From Burkholderia sp. (GTDB lineage: Bacteria; Pseudomonadota; Gammaproteobacteria; Burkholderiales; Burkholderiaceae): a DNA stretch of 64,000 bases. Position numbers and translations under genes: made by a program. Positions within the stretch are counted from its first letter, which is position 1. The number at the start of each line of letters is the position of its first letter. The DNA is taken from contig JAIRVP010000035.1 of the NCBI GenBank assembly GCA_031253835.1, positions 86,850-150,849 on the forward strand, read 5' to 3'. Of this stretch, positions 55,480 to 63,751 are shown piece by piece. The notes under the pieces were generated by a model. That model saw only the letters and a list, made by a program, of their open reading frames with translations. It made no database searches and had not been told where the DNA came from.

Positions 55480-56835
55480 ATGGATTTCGACTACGACCTG
55501 TTCGTCATCGGCGCCGGCTCCGGCGGCGTGAGGCTCGCGCGGATGTCCGCGTCATACGGCGCACGCGTCGGCATCGCGGAAGAAGAGCAGATCGGCGGCA
55601 CCTGCGTGCTGCGCGGCTGCATCCCGAAGAAGCTGCTCGTCTACGCATCGCACTATCCGCATGAAGTCGAGGACGCACAGGGCTTCGGCTGGACCTTCGG
55701 CGCCGGCACGCTCGACTGGTCCGCGCTGATCGCCGCGAAGGATCGCGAGATCAACCGCCTCAGCGACATCTACATCAACCTGCTGCGGCAATCGGGCGTC
55801 GACATGCACGCCGGCCGCGCGACGCTCGTCGATGCGCATACCGTCGCGATCGGCGATCGCACGATCCGCGCGCGCCACATCGCGATCGCGACCGGCTCGC
55901 GCCCGTCGCTGCCGGCGCGGCCCGGCATCGGGCACGCGATCACGTCGCGCGAGGCGCTGTCGCTCGCGACGCTGCCCAAGCGCATCGCGGTGGTCGGCGG
56001 CGGCTATATCGCGGTCGAGTTCGCGGGCATCTTCAACGGCTTCGGCAGTCATGTCGACCTGTTCTATCGCGGCGAGAAGATCCTGCGCGGCTTCGACGAC
56101 GACGTGCGCCAGTTCCTGACCGACGAGATGACGAAGCAGGGCGTCGCGATTCACGCGCGTGCGGTCGTCGAGTCGATCGAGCGCGCGGACGACGGCACGC
56201 TGAGCGTGCGCGTCGGCGATACGCGGCACGGGCCGTACGACCAGGTGCTCTATGCGACCGGCCGCGTGCCGAACGTCGACGGGCTCGGGCTCGAGCGGGC
56301 GGGCGTGATGCTCGACGCGCGCGGCGCGATCGCCGTCGATGCCTATTCGGCGACGTCGGTGCCGTCGATCCACGCGATCGGCGACGTCACGTCGCGGCCG
56401 CAGCTCACGCCGGTCGCGACGCGCGACGGCGGGCTGCTCGCGCGCACGCTGTTCGGCGGGTCGCGCGTCGCGGCCGATCATGCGTACGTGCCGTCGGCGG
56501 TGTTCAGCCAGCCCGAGGTCGCGACGGTCGGCCTGACCGAAGCCGACGCGCGTCACGCGCACGGCGAGGTCGACATCTACCGCACGTCGTTCAAGGCGCT
56601 GCGCCATACGCTGTCGGGCCGCGACGAGCGCACGATGATGAAGCTCGTCGTCGCGCGCGACAGCCAGCGCGTGGTCGGTGCGCACATGGTCGGCCGCGAC
56701 GCGGGCGAGATCATCCAGGGCATCGCGATCGCGATTCGCGCGGGGGCGACGAAGACGCAGTTCGACGACACGATCGGCATCCATCCGACCGCGGCGGAGG
56801 AATTCGTGACGATGCGGCAGAAGGTGGCCGACTAG
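55480..56835 (+). CDS. gor: Glutathione-disulfide reductase
   Basis: NADPH-dependent flavoenzyme that keeps glutathione reduced, 451 residues (E. coli Gor 450). FAD motif FVIGAGSGGVRLARMSA, redox disulfide C42-VLRG-C47 in GGTCVLRGCIPKKLL, NADPH site VVGGGYIAVEFAGIFNGFG followed by the arginine-bearing FYRGEKILRGFD typical of NADPH-specific members, and the C-terminal catalytic GIHPTAAEE with its His-Glu pair. The GCIPKK form separates it from dihydrolipoamide dehydrogenase and mercuric reductase. A single gene, with a 530-bp spacer downstream. Confidence 0.93.
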   Translation: MDFDYDLFVIGAGSGGVRLARMSASYGARVGIAEEEQIGGTCVLRGCIPKKLLVYASHYPHEVEDAQGFGWTFGAGTLDWSALIAAKDREINRLSDIYINLLRQSGVDMHAGRATLVDAHTVAIGDRTIRARHIAIATGSRPSLPARPGIGHAITSREALSLATLPKRIAVVGGGYIAVEFAGIFNGFGSHVDLFYRGEKILRGFDDDVRQFLTDEMTKQGVAIHARAVVESIERADDGTLSVRVGDTRHGPYDQVLYATGRVPNVDGLGLERAGVMLDARGAIAVDAYSATSVPSIHAIGDVTSRPQLTPVATRDGGLLARTLFGGSRVAADHAYVPSAVFSQPEVATVGLTEADARHAHGEVDIYRTSFKALRHTLSGRDERTMMKLVVARDSQRVVGAHMVGRDAGEIIQGIAIAIRAGATKTQFDDTIGIHPTAAEEFVTMRQKVAD

Positions 56836-57364
56836 CGCGAACGGTGTGTGCGTGCGCTGCCGGTTGGCCCGATCGCACATCAGCGGATCGATCGAGCATC
56901 CCTCCGCCGTGATGGCGGCAGCCCGACGACGTGCTCCGCCCCCGTGTCGGCGCGCGTTGCCTCGCAACGGCATGCGCCGGGAGCAATCGTGCGCCTCATA
57001 TCCGTCTGAAATTCGTCAATTCTTTTCAAGAATCTCCGTCTCGATAACCGGACTTGGTATGATCGCGAAAAATCACAGACGGGGCCAATCATGCGCGATC
57101 AACAGCGCAGCACTCAGAATGACGGGGTAACCGGCGTACGCGAGCCTGTCGCGTACCGCATCAGCCATCCGCTTCGCGCCGCAACCCATCCGTTGCGCGC
57201 CCTCATCCATCACATACCGCGATCGCCCGTCCGGCGATGAATGCGTGCGCGCGCATCGCGCCGATGCGTGCGCGCCCGTTTGCGCGGTAGCCGTTTCGAC
57301 CGCCGGATCGTCCGCGAGCCGGCGCGCCCGCCCAGGGCATTCTTTCCACGCAAGGAGACCAGCA
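56836..57364 (+). other. 529-bp spacer with a possible very small ORF
   Basis: No established gene. A -10-like TATGAT lies at 57058-57063 without a good -35. A 49-codon frame follows at 57091-57240 (starts MRDQQRSTQN, contains HPLRAATHPLRALIHH), lacking a ribosome-binding site; I rate it unlikely but not excluded. The AAGGAGA ribosome-binding site of the next gene is at the end of the spacer. Confidence 0.35.
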
Positions 57365-58042
57365 GTGAACATTCAGACACGACGCACCGTCCTCGTGGCG
57401 GCCGCGGTCGTCGCAGCGCTGTCCGGCTGCGCGACCGAATCGTCGCGCACGCTCGACGTGCCGGCCGTCAGCAGCGCGCAGAAGCCGTATGCGGGCAAGC
57501 CCGTCGCGATCGCGGTCGGCAAGTTCGACAACCGCTCGAGCTACATGCGCGGCATCTTCTCCGACGGCATCGACCGCCTCGGCGGGCAGGCGAAGACGAT
57601 TCTCGTCACGCGCCTGCAGCAGAGCCGGCGCTTCAACGTGCTCGATCGCGAGAACCTCGACGAGATCAAGCAGGAAGCCGGCTTCATGAAGAAGGCGCAG
57701 GCCGTGAAGGGCGCGAACTACGTGGTGACCGGCGACGTGACCGAGTTCGGTCGCAAGGACGTCGGCGATCACCAGCTGTTCGGCATTCTCGGTCGCGGCA
57801 AGACGCAGGTCGCGTACGCGAAGGTCAACCTGAACATCGTCGACACGACGACGTCGGAAGTCGTCGCATCGAGCCAGGGCGCCGGCGAATTCAGCCTGTC
57901 GAATCGCGAGGTGATCGGCTTCGGCGGCACGGCCGGCTACGACTCGACGCTCAACGGCAAGGTGCTCGACCTCGCGATCCAGGAAGCCGTGAACCATCTG
58001 GCCGACCAGGTCGATGCCGGCGCGTTGAAGGCGGCGCAGTAA
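57365..58042 (+). CDS. CsgG/HfaB-family outer-membrane lipoprotein (GTG start)
   Basis: A 225-residue lipoprotein related to the curli secretion channel CsgG. Signal peptide with lipobox LSGC at about residue 21. The CsgG domain shows as VAIAVGKFDNRSSYMRGIFSDGIDRLGGQAKTILVTRLQQSRRFNVLDRENLDEIKQE, then YVVTGDVTEFG and a final helical segment EAVNHLADQVDAGAL. The start is GTG at 57365, supported by AAGGAGA 7 bp upstream and by the signal peptide. It heads three consecutive lipoprotein genes. No curlin genes are nearby, so curli is unlikely. Confidence 0.88.
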   Translation: MNIQTRRTVLVAAAVVAALSGCATESSRTLDVPAVSSAQKPYAGKPVAIAVGKFDNRSSYMRGIFSDGIDRLGGQAKTILVTRLQQSRRFNVLDRENLDEIKQEAGFMKKAQAVKGANYVVTGDVTEFGRKDVGDHQLFGILGRGKTQVAYAKVNLNIVDTTTSEVVASSQGAGEFSLSNREVIGFGGTAGYDSTLNGKVLDLAIQEAVNHLADQVDAGALKAAQ

Positions 58043-58125
58043 CCGTCGCTCGACATGCCGCAGCGGGCGCCGGAACCGGCGCCGCGCTGGACCGATTCAC
58101 CACGACATCAAAAAGAGAAAAGACC

Positions 58126-58569
58126 ATGAAACGGGGTAACTGGCTGCCGGTGACGGCCGCCGCCTTGCTGCTCGCCGGCTGCGCGAGTTCCACGCCGCCG
58201 CTCTATCAGTGGACCGGCTATCAGCCGCAGGTGTACGAATATTTCAAGGGGCAGAAGTCGCCGCAGGAGCAGATCGACGCGCTCGAGAAAGCCCTGCAGG
58301 ACATTCGCGGCAAGGGGCATACGCCGCCGCCGGGCTTCCATGCGCATCTCGGCATGCTGTACGCGAGCATCGGCAGCGAGCAGCAGGCGGAGCAGGAGCT
58401 GCAGGCCGAGAAGCAGCTGTTTCCGGAGTCCGCGACCTACATGGATTTCCTGCTGAAAAAGAAAGCCGGCGCGCCGAAGGCCGCTGACCCGAAGGCGGCC
58501 GGCCAGAAGGCCGTCGACCAGACGGTCGCCGGCCAGAAAAACGCCGATCCGACCACCGCCAAACCGTGA
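58126..58569 (+). CDS. DUF4810 lipoprotein
   Basis: A 147-residue lipoprotein, lipobox LAGC at about residue 19. The DUF4810 core reads PPLYQWTGYQPQVYEYFKGQKSPQEQIDALEKALQDIRGKGHTPPPGFHAHLGMLYASIG, a TPR-like helical pair. The last 35 residues are a degenerate Lys/Ala/Asp/Pro/Gln repeat (AADPKAAGQKAVDQTVAGQK), probably disordered. It lies 83 bp after the CsgG-like gene and overlaps or abuts the next one. Confidence 0.85.
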   Translation: MKRGNWLPVTAAALLLAGCASSTPPLYQWTGYQPQVYEYFKGQKSPQEQIDALEKALQDIRGKGHTPPPGFHAHLGMLYASIGSEQQAEQELQAEKQLFPESATYMDFLLKKKAGAPKAADPKAAGQKAVDQTVAGQKNADPTTAKP

Positions 58570-58583
58570 GCGACGCGCCAGCC

Positions 58584-59249
58584 ATGTTCAAGACCCTCTC
58601 ATTCAAGCTGCTGTCCGTGCTGTCGCTCGTCGCGTTGCTGAGCGCATGCGCGCAGCCGGTGACACGGCCCGATTACGCGGCGTTCAAGAAGAGCCAGCCG
58701 CGCTCGATTCTCGTGCTGCCGCCCGTCAACGAAACCTCCGACGTCGGCGCGACCTACGGGATGCTGTCGCAGATGACGCTGCCGCTCGCCGAGTCCGGCT
58801 ATTACGTCGTGCCGGTCGCCGTGATGGACGAGACCTTCAAGCAGAACGGCCTGACCAATGCCGCCGAGATCCAGGAGACGCCGCCCGCGAAGCTGCGCGA
58901 GATCTTCGGCGCGGACGCCGCGCTGTATTCGAAGGTATCGCAGTACGGCACCGTCTACCGGATTCTCGCGAGCGCGACGGTCGTGTCGGCGTCGGCGAAG
59001 CTCGTCGATCTGCGCACCGGCGACGTGCTGTGGCAGGGCCGGGCGAGCGCGAGCAGCGACGAAGGCGGCAACGGCGGCGGCGGCGGCCTGATCGGCATGC
59101 TCGTGGTGGCCGCGGTCAAGCAGATCGCGAATACGTTGATGGACCAGAGTCACGACGTTGCCGCATTCACGAGCGGCCGCCTGCTGTCGGCCGGGCCGCC
59201 GGTCGGCTTGCTGTACGGCCCGCATTCGCCGAAGTACGGCACGGACTGA
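58584..59249 (+). CDS. DUF799 lipoprotein (GNA1162-like)
   Basis: A 221-residue lipoprotein with signal FKLLSVLSLVALLSAC and Cys as the lipidated residue. The DUF799 region includes RSILVLPPVNETSDVGATYGMLSQMTLPLAESGYYVVPVAV and ALYSKVSQYGTVYRILASATVVSASAKLVDLRTGDVLW, with a fold that in Neisseria GNA1162 resembles part of TolB. A GTG at 58566 overlapping the previous stop (GTGA) is an alternative start; the ATG at 58584 puts the signal peptide at the N-terminus. A poly-Gly stretch lies near residue 165. Together with the CsgG-like and DUF4810 genes it forms a conserved trio. Confidence 0.85.
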   Translation: MFKTLSFKLLSVLSLVALLSACAQPVTRPDYAAFKKSQPRSILVLPPVNETSDVGATYGMLSQMTLPLAESGYYVVPVAVMDETFKQNGLTNAAEIQETPPAKLREIFGADAALYSKVSQYGTVYRILASATVVSASAKLVDLRTGDVLWQGRASASSDEGGNGGGGGLIGMLVVAAVKQIANTLMDQSHDVAAFTSGRLLSAGPPVGLLYGPHSPKYGTD

Positions 59250-59285
59250 GCGATGCGCGTTGCCGCATCGATGTGACGTAACGAT

Positions 59286-59318
59286 ACGGCCGCGCAGATG
59301 CGCGGCCGTCTTGCTTTG
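59286..59318 (+). terminator. Rho-independent terminator of the lipoprotein trio
   Basis: Perfect 10-bp stem ACGGCCGCGC / GCGCGGCCGT with an AGAT loop, followed by CTTGCTTT. It sits 36 bp after the last stop and before the convergent oxidase gene. Confidence 0.75.
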
Positions 59319-59336
59319 GCGCGGCGTGTACGTCGA

Positions 59337-60638
59337 TCAATGCACGCCGAACGCGTCGAGCATCCGGTACCAGCTCATCGCGAGCACCAGCGCCGGCGTG
59401 CGCAGCGCTTCGCCGCCGGGGAAGTCGCGGTGCCGGATCTTGTCGAACAGGTCGAAGCGGTTCGCCTGTCCGTTGATCGCTTCGGCGATCAGCTTGCCCG
59501 CGAGCGCGGTCGTGTTCACGCCGTGCCCCGAAAACCCCTGCGCGAAGTACATCGTCGGCGCGATGCGGCCGAAGTGCGGCGCGCGGTTCATCGTGATGTC
59601 GACGAAGCCGCCCCACGCATAGTCGACCTTCACGTCCGCGAGCTGCGGGAACGTCTTCAGCATGTCCGCGCGCATCGCCGCGGCGAGATCGCGCGGCTCG
59701 CGCGTCGAATAGCTGACCTTGCCGCCCCACACGAGCCGCGTGTCGGGCGCCGGCCGGAAATAGTCGAGCACGAAGCGGCTGTCGCAGATCGCCGCGCGTG
59801 CGGGCATCAGCGCGGCAGCGCGCGCTTCGCCGAGCGGCTCGGTCGCGATCACGTAAGTGCCGACCGGCATGATCTTCTTCGACAGCGCGGGCGCGAGCGT
59901 GCCGATGTAGGTATTGCACGCGAGCACGACGAAGCGTGCGCGCACGTTGCCGCCGCTCGTCTCGACCACGTGGCCGCCGGCGACGTCGCGCACGCGCGTC
60001 ACGCAGCTGTCCTCGTGGATGCGCACGCCCGCATCGATCGCCGCACGCGCGAGGCCGAGCGTGTAGTTGAGCGGATGCAGGTGGCCGCTGTCGGGGTCGT
60101 ACAGCCCGCCGCAATAGCGGGCCGACTGCACATAGTCGCCGAGTTCGTCGGCTTCGACGAAGTGGAAGCGGTCGTAGCCGAAGCGCTTCGCGGCTTCGTC
60201 GCGCCAGCGCTTCAGCGAATCGGCGTCGCGCTCGGTGTTCGCGGCGGTCAGGTAGCCGGGCACCAGCGCGCAGTCGATGTCGTGCTGCGCGATGCGCGAC
60301 TTCACGAGCGACAGCGTTTCGAGCCCCATGTCCCACATGCGCTTCACGTCGCCTTCCGGCATGAATTGCGCGAACGTGTCGATGTCGCATGCAAAGCCGC
60401 CGATCAGCTGGCCGCCGTTGCGGCCGCTGGCCGCCCATCCGACCCGCGACGCTTCGAGCACGGTCACCGAATGGCCGCGCTCGGCGAGGTTGAGCGCGGC
60501 GGACAGGCCCGTGAGTCCCGCGCCGATCACGCACACGTCGGCGTCGATCGTGCCGGCAAGCGGCGCGTGGCGGGTCGTATCGTTGGCGGTCGCCGCGTAG
60601 TAGGACGCGACGTGCGGCTGGTTGGCGAATGTCTGCAT
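59337..60638 (-). CDS. FAD-dependent amine oxidase, PuuB-like (1)
   Basis: A 433-residue flavoprotein of the DAO superfamily that resembles gamma-glutamylputrescine oxidase PuuB. FAD motif VCVIGAGLTGLSAALNLAERG followed by GWAASGRNGGQLIGG; later CGGLYDPDSGHLHPLNYTLGL and AWGGFVDITMNRAPHFGRI, and the C-terminal FSGHGVNTTALAGKL. It lies 28 bp downstream of a closely related copy and shares those motifs with it, so the pair arose by tandem duplication. With the upstream pot-type transporter gene it suggests oxidative breakdown of a polyamine or related amine. Confidence 0.88.
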   Translation of the reverse strand: MQTFANQPHVASYYAATANDTTRHAPLAGTIDADVCVIGAGLTGLSAALNLAERGHSVTVLEASRVGWAASGRNGGQLIGGFACDIDTFAQFMPEGDVKRMWDMGLETLSLVKSRIAQHDIDCALVPGYLTAANTERDADSLKRWRDEAAKRFGYDRFHFVEADELGDYVQSARYCGGLYDPDSGHLHPLNYTLGLARAAIDAGVRIHEDSCVTRVRDVAGGHVVETSGGNVRARFVVLACNTYIGTLAPALSKKIMPVGTYVIATEPLGEARAAALMPARAAICDSRFVLDYFRPAPDTRLVWGGKVSYSTREPRDLAAAMRADMLKTFPQLADVKVDYAWGGFVDITMNRAPHFGRIAPTMYFAQGFSGHGVNTTALAGKLIAEAINGQANRFDLFDKIRHRDFPGGEALRTPALVLAMSWYRMLDAFGVH

Positions 60639-60666
60639 GGTCAGGAGAGCGGAGAAAGGGGAGGGC

Positions 60667-61971
60667 TTAGAACAGCTCGCGCACGCGGTGGTACAGCATT
60701 CCGAGCTCGAGCGCGGGTTGCCGCCATGCGTCGCCGCCGGGAAAGCGCCGGTGACGCACGCGCGCGAACAGGTCGAACGCGCGCGTGTCGCCCGCGATCG
60801 CGCCGGCAATCGCGCGTCCGGCGATACCGGTGAGCGCGACGCCGTGCCCGCTGAAGCCCTGGACATAGAAGAAGTTCGGATCGAGTGCGCCGAAGTCCGG
60901 CGCGCGGTTGCGCGTGACGTCGACGAAGCCGCCCCACGCGTGGTCGACGCGCACGTCGCCGAGCTGCGGGAACACGCCGACCATGCGCTGCCGGATCGTT
61001 TCGGCGAGCGTGGCGGGCGATGCGCCGGCCGAGTTCGCGCGGCCGCCGAACAGCATCCGGTGGTCGGCCGACAGCCGGAAATAGTCGAGGAAGAAATTGT
61101 TGTCGCACACGGCTTCGCGCTGCGCGATCAGCGCGTCGGCGCGCGCCTGGCCGAGCGGCTCGGTCGCGATGATGTACGACGCGATCGGCGCGATGCGCGC
61201 GGCGGTCGCCGCAGGCAGGATGCCGCCGGGCCCCGCGTTGCAGCACGACACGACGTAGCGGCAGCGCACCTCGCCCGACGGCGTGCGCACGACGGGCCGC
61301 GCGCCGCGCACGACATCGAGCGCCGGCGTGTGCGCGTAGAGCGCGACGCCTTCGCGGCGTGCGGCATCGGCGAGGCCCAGGCAGTACTTGAGCGGATGCA
61401 GGTGGCCCGACAGCGGATCGTGCACGCCGGCCAGATAGCGCGTCGATGCAATGCGTGCGTGGATCTCGCCGGTGTCGAGCCACGCGAGCGACGGATGGCC
61501 CCAGCGCGACGTCGCGGCTTCCATCCACGCGCGCAGGTCGTCGATGCGGCGCGGTTTCGTCGCGACCGTCAGGTAGCCGCGCGTGAAGTCGCAGTCGATC
61601 CCGTAGCGCGCGATGCGTTCGGCGATCAGCGCGACGCCATCGAGCGACAGCGACCACGCGGCACGCGCGCCGTCGGCGCCGAGCTGCCGCTCGATCACCT
61701 CGTCCTTCGCGAAGCCCGTGATCGCCTGGCCGCCGTTGCGGCCCGACGCGCCCCAGCCGGGCCGGTGCGCATCGATCACGGCGACGGACAGCCCGCGCGC
61801 GCGGCAGTCGAGCGCCGTCGACAGGCCCGCGAAGCCGGCGCCGATCACGCAGACGTCGACGTCGATCGCCGCCTCCAGTACGGGGTCGTCGGCCGCGGGC
61901 CGCGTGGCCGTTGCTTCGTAGTACGAGTCGCGCGCGAGCGCATCGGCGCGGCGGGTGAAAGACTGCGTCAT
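60667..61971 (-). CDS. FAD-dependent amine oxidase, PuuB-like (2)
   Basis: A 434-residue paralogue of the gene just downstream, with VCVIGAGFAGLSTALDCRARG, GWGASGRNGGQAITGFAKD, AGVHDPLSGHLHPLKYCLGLADAARR, AWGGFVDVTRNRAPDFGAL and FSGHGVALTGIAGR. Both copies have intact FAD motifs and similar lengths, so neither is a decaying pseudogene, but their N-terminal regions differ enough for different substrates. It lies 99 bp after the porin-like gene, behind that gene's hairpin, so it may get part of its transcription by read-through. Confidence 0.88.
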   Translation of the reverse strand: MTQSFTRRADALARDSYYEATATRPAADDPVLEAAIDVDVCVIGAGFAGLSTALDCRARGLSVAVIDAHRPGWGASGRNGGQAITGFAKDEVIERQLGADGARAAWSLSLDGVALIAERIARYGIDCDFTRGYLTVATKPRRIDDLRAWMEAATSRWGHPSLAWLDTGEIHARIASTRYLAGVHDPLSGHLHPLKYCLGLADAARREGVALYAHTPALDVVRGARPVVRTPSGEVRCRYVVSCCNAGPGGILPAATAARIAPIASYIIATEPLGQARADALIAQREAVCDNNFFLDYFRLSADHRMLFGGRANSAGASPATLAETIRQRMVGVFPQLGDVRVDHAWGGFVDVTRNRAPDFGALDPNFFYVQGFSGHGVALTGIAGRAIAGAIAGDTRAFDLFARVRHRRFPGGDAWRQPALELGMLYHRVRELF

Positions 61972-62019
61972 GAAAACGACTCCCTCGAAAAGGCTGCAAC
62001 CTGCCCGCAGCCGCCCCTG

Positions 62020-62061
62020 AAAACGGCGCGGGACGCCGTGCGCGCGGCACGGCGTCCCGCG
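62020..62061 (-). terminator. Hairpin terminator after the DUF3138 gene
   Basis: On the minus strand, a 13-bp GC stem (GCGGGACGCCGTG with its complement) around a 7-base loop, extended by one pair, followed by a short GTTTTC. The T-run is brief, so read-through into the oxidase genes is likely. Confidence 0.55.
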
Positions 62062-62070
62062 TGTCCTGCG

Positions 62071-63636
62071 TCAGAACGAATAGATGAACTGCGTGGCGAG
62101 CAGGTCGTTGGACTTGCCGTACGAACCGTCGTTGCGCAGGAACACCTTGTTGTTCGCCCAGTCGTGCCGGTATTCGACCTTCACGGTGATCTGCTGGGTC
62201 GGATAGAACAGCAGGTCGAGCGCGACATCCTGGCGTACCGCCCCCTTGCACTCGAAGCCCAGGCCGCCGCCGGCCTTCGACTGCGCGAGGCAGTCCGCGT
62301 CGACGCCGAAGCCGTTGCTCGGGTCCATCCCGTTGCCGTTCAGCGCGATGCCGCCGCCGCCGCCGCCGTTCTTCGAGTTGGCGAGCAGGTCGTAGCGCAG
62401 CGTCACGCCCATGCGGCCGACCACCGGCGCGTTGAACTTGCGGTGCGCGAGCAGCGACAGGCCGTACCACTGCGCGAGCCCGCCGTTGAACGCCGCATGC
62501 TGCTGCCGGCCGTAGTCGACTTCCGCGTTGTACTGAATATCGGCGAGCGTGTACGTTGCGTCGAGTTCGCCGAAGAAGAACGAACCGTAGCCGCTCGGTG
62601 CCGCGCCGCCCGGGCCGTAGTGGACGACGCCGTTCGCATCGATCGCGCTCGCCAGCGTCTGGCGGCCGATGTTGAACGAGCCGCCGAGGTCAAGCGCGCT
62701 CGACCACGTGTAGTCCGCGCGCGCGGTGAAGGTCGGCACCTTGTTGCTGGTGGTGATCGGATCGCCGAGCGCATTGGTGCCCGTCGTCGTGACCGAACCG
62801 TACGTGCGGTACTGCTCGTTGCCGAGGAAGAACTTCCACGCCCAGTTGCCCTTCGTGTAGTTCGCGCCGACGCCGACGTAGCTGCCCGGATCCGAGAAAT
62901 CGTACAGCAGGTTGTGCGTGAGCGTGAGCATCTGGTTCGACTGCTGCACCTCGTAGCCGCCGAAGCTCGGGATCAAGCCGGCGACCAGCGTCGTTTCGGC
63001 GGTGATCGGCACGTTGACGACCGCCGTGTTCAGCAGGTTGTCGGTGATCGAGCCGCGCGAGTTCTGCAGCAGCGTGATGCCGTTGCCGCGGTTCGGCATC
63101 AGCGTGATCTCGGCCGACGGCGCCATCGGGCCGACGCCGAACGTCTTCTTGATGTCGAGGTACAGATCGCCGAACGTGCTGTTGAAGTAGTTGTACGCGT
63201 TCTCGTGGTTCGCGAACAGGAACGACGACGTGCCGGCCGCGCGGTTGTAGATGTAAGTCGGGTCGATGTAGCCGGTGACCGACAGGCCGGCCAGCGGGCC
63301 GGTGTTGGCCGCGTCGGTCAGCGAATCGACCTTCAGCTGCTGGTTCGCGATCTGCTGCTTCATTTCGCCGACCTCGTCGTTGGTCAGCGTGGCTTGCGCC
63401 TTGCCGTAATCCGGCGAGCTCGGATCGACGGCCACCGCAACGGCCTTGCTGCCACCGGCCGTCGCGACCGCAGTGCCGCCCGGCTTCGCGGAGAGCTGCG
63501 CCTGCATCGCCTTCATCTGTTTCTGCAGCGCCGCGACCTGCGCCTGCAGCGCCTTGATCTCGGCGGATGTCGAGTCGGCCAGCGCGATGCCCGGCAACGC
63601 GCCGGCCACCAGCAGGCAGATCAGTTTCTTCTTCAT
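62071..63636 (-). CDS. DUF3138-family outer-membrane porin-like protein
   Basis: A 521-residue secreted beta-barrel candidate. The signal peptide (KKLICLLVAGALPGIALAD) is followed by a coiled coil (SAEIKALQAQVAALQKQMKAMQAQL) such as precedes the barrel in several substrate-specific porins. Many short alternating strands rich in Gly/Tyr/Asn follow, and the chain ends QFIYSF with the terminal Phe of outer-membrane proteins. The layout (family in Burkholderia beside amine or polyamine genes) suggests a specific uptake channel. The start at 63636 has AAGGAGA 7 bp upstream. Confidence 0.78.
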   Translation of the reverse strand: MKKKLICLLVAGALPGIALADSTSAEIKALQAQVAALQKQMKAMQAQLSAKPGGTAVATAGGSKAVAVAVDPSSPDYGKAQATLTNDEVGEMKQQIANQQLKVDSLTDAANTGPLAGLSVTGYIDPTYIYNRAAGTSSFLFANHENAYNYFNSTFGDLYLDIKKTFGVGPMAPSAEITLMPNRGNGITLLQNSRGSITDNLLNTAVVNVPITAETTLVAGLIPSFGGYEVQQSNQMLTLTHNLLYDFSDPGSYVGVGANYTKGNWAWKFFLGNEQYRTYGSVTTTGTNALGDPITTSNKVPTFTARADYTWSSALDLGGSFNIGRQTLASAIDANGVVHYGPGGAAPSGYGSFFFGELDATYTLADIQYNAEVDYGRQQHAAFNGGLAQWYGLSLLAHRKFNAPVVGRMGVTLRYDLLANSKNGGGGGGIALNGNGMDPSNGFGVDADCLAQSKAGGGLGFECKGAVRQDVALDLLFYPTQQITVKVEYRHDWANNKVFLRNDGSYGKSNDLLATQFIYSF

Positions 63637-63751
63637 TGCGGATTCTCCTTGTCGTGCGCCTGTCAAATCGGGAACGAATCGCGCGCCCCCCTGGGGCAGC
63701 GCGCCTTGTTTTTCTGCAGTGCTTGTTATTTCTGAAGCGGAAGGTGCGTCG

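Noticed and set aside
58460..58565. Tail of the DUF4810 gene as a tandem DNA repeat or CRISPR-like array
   Set aside because: The repeat is degenerate at protein level only; no regular DNA unit or spacers.
60667..61971. One of the two tandem oxidases as a pseudogene
   Set aside because: Both frames are complete, of equal length, with intact FAD motifs.
60622..63735. Plus-strand frame of about 1,037 codons opposite the oxidase and porin genes
   Set aside because: Very rich in Arg/Ala with no domain, and it lies opposite three well-supported genes; in DNA of this base composition stop codons are rare in such frames.
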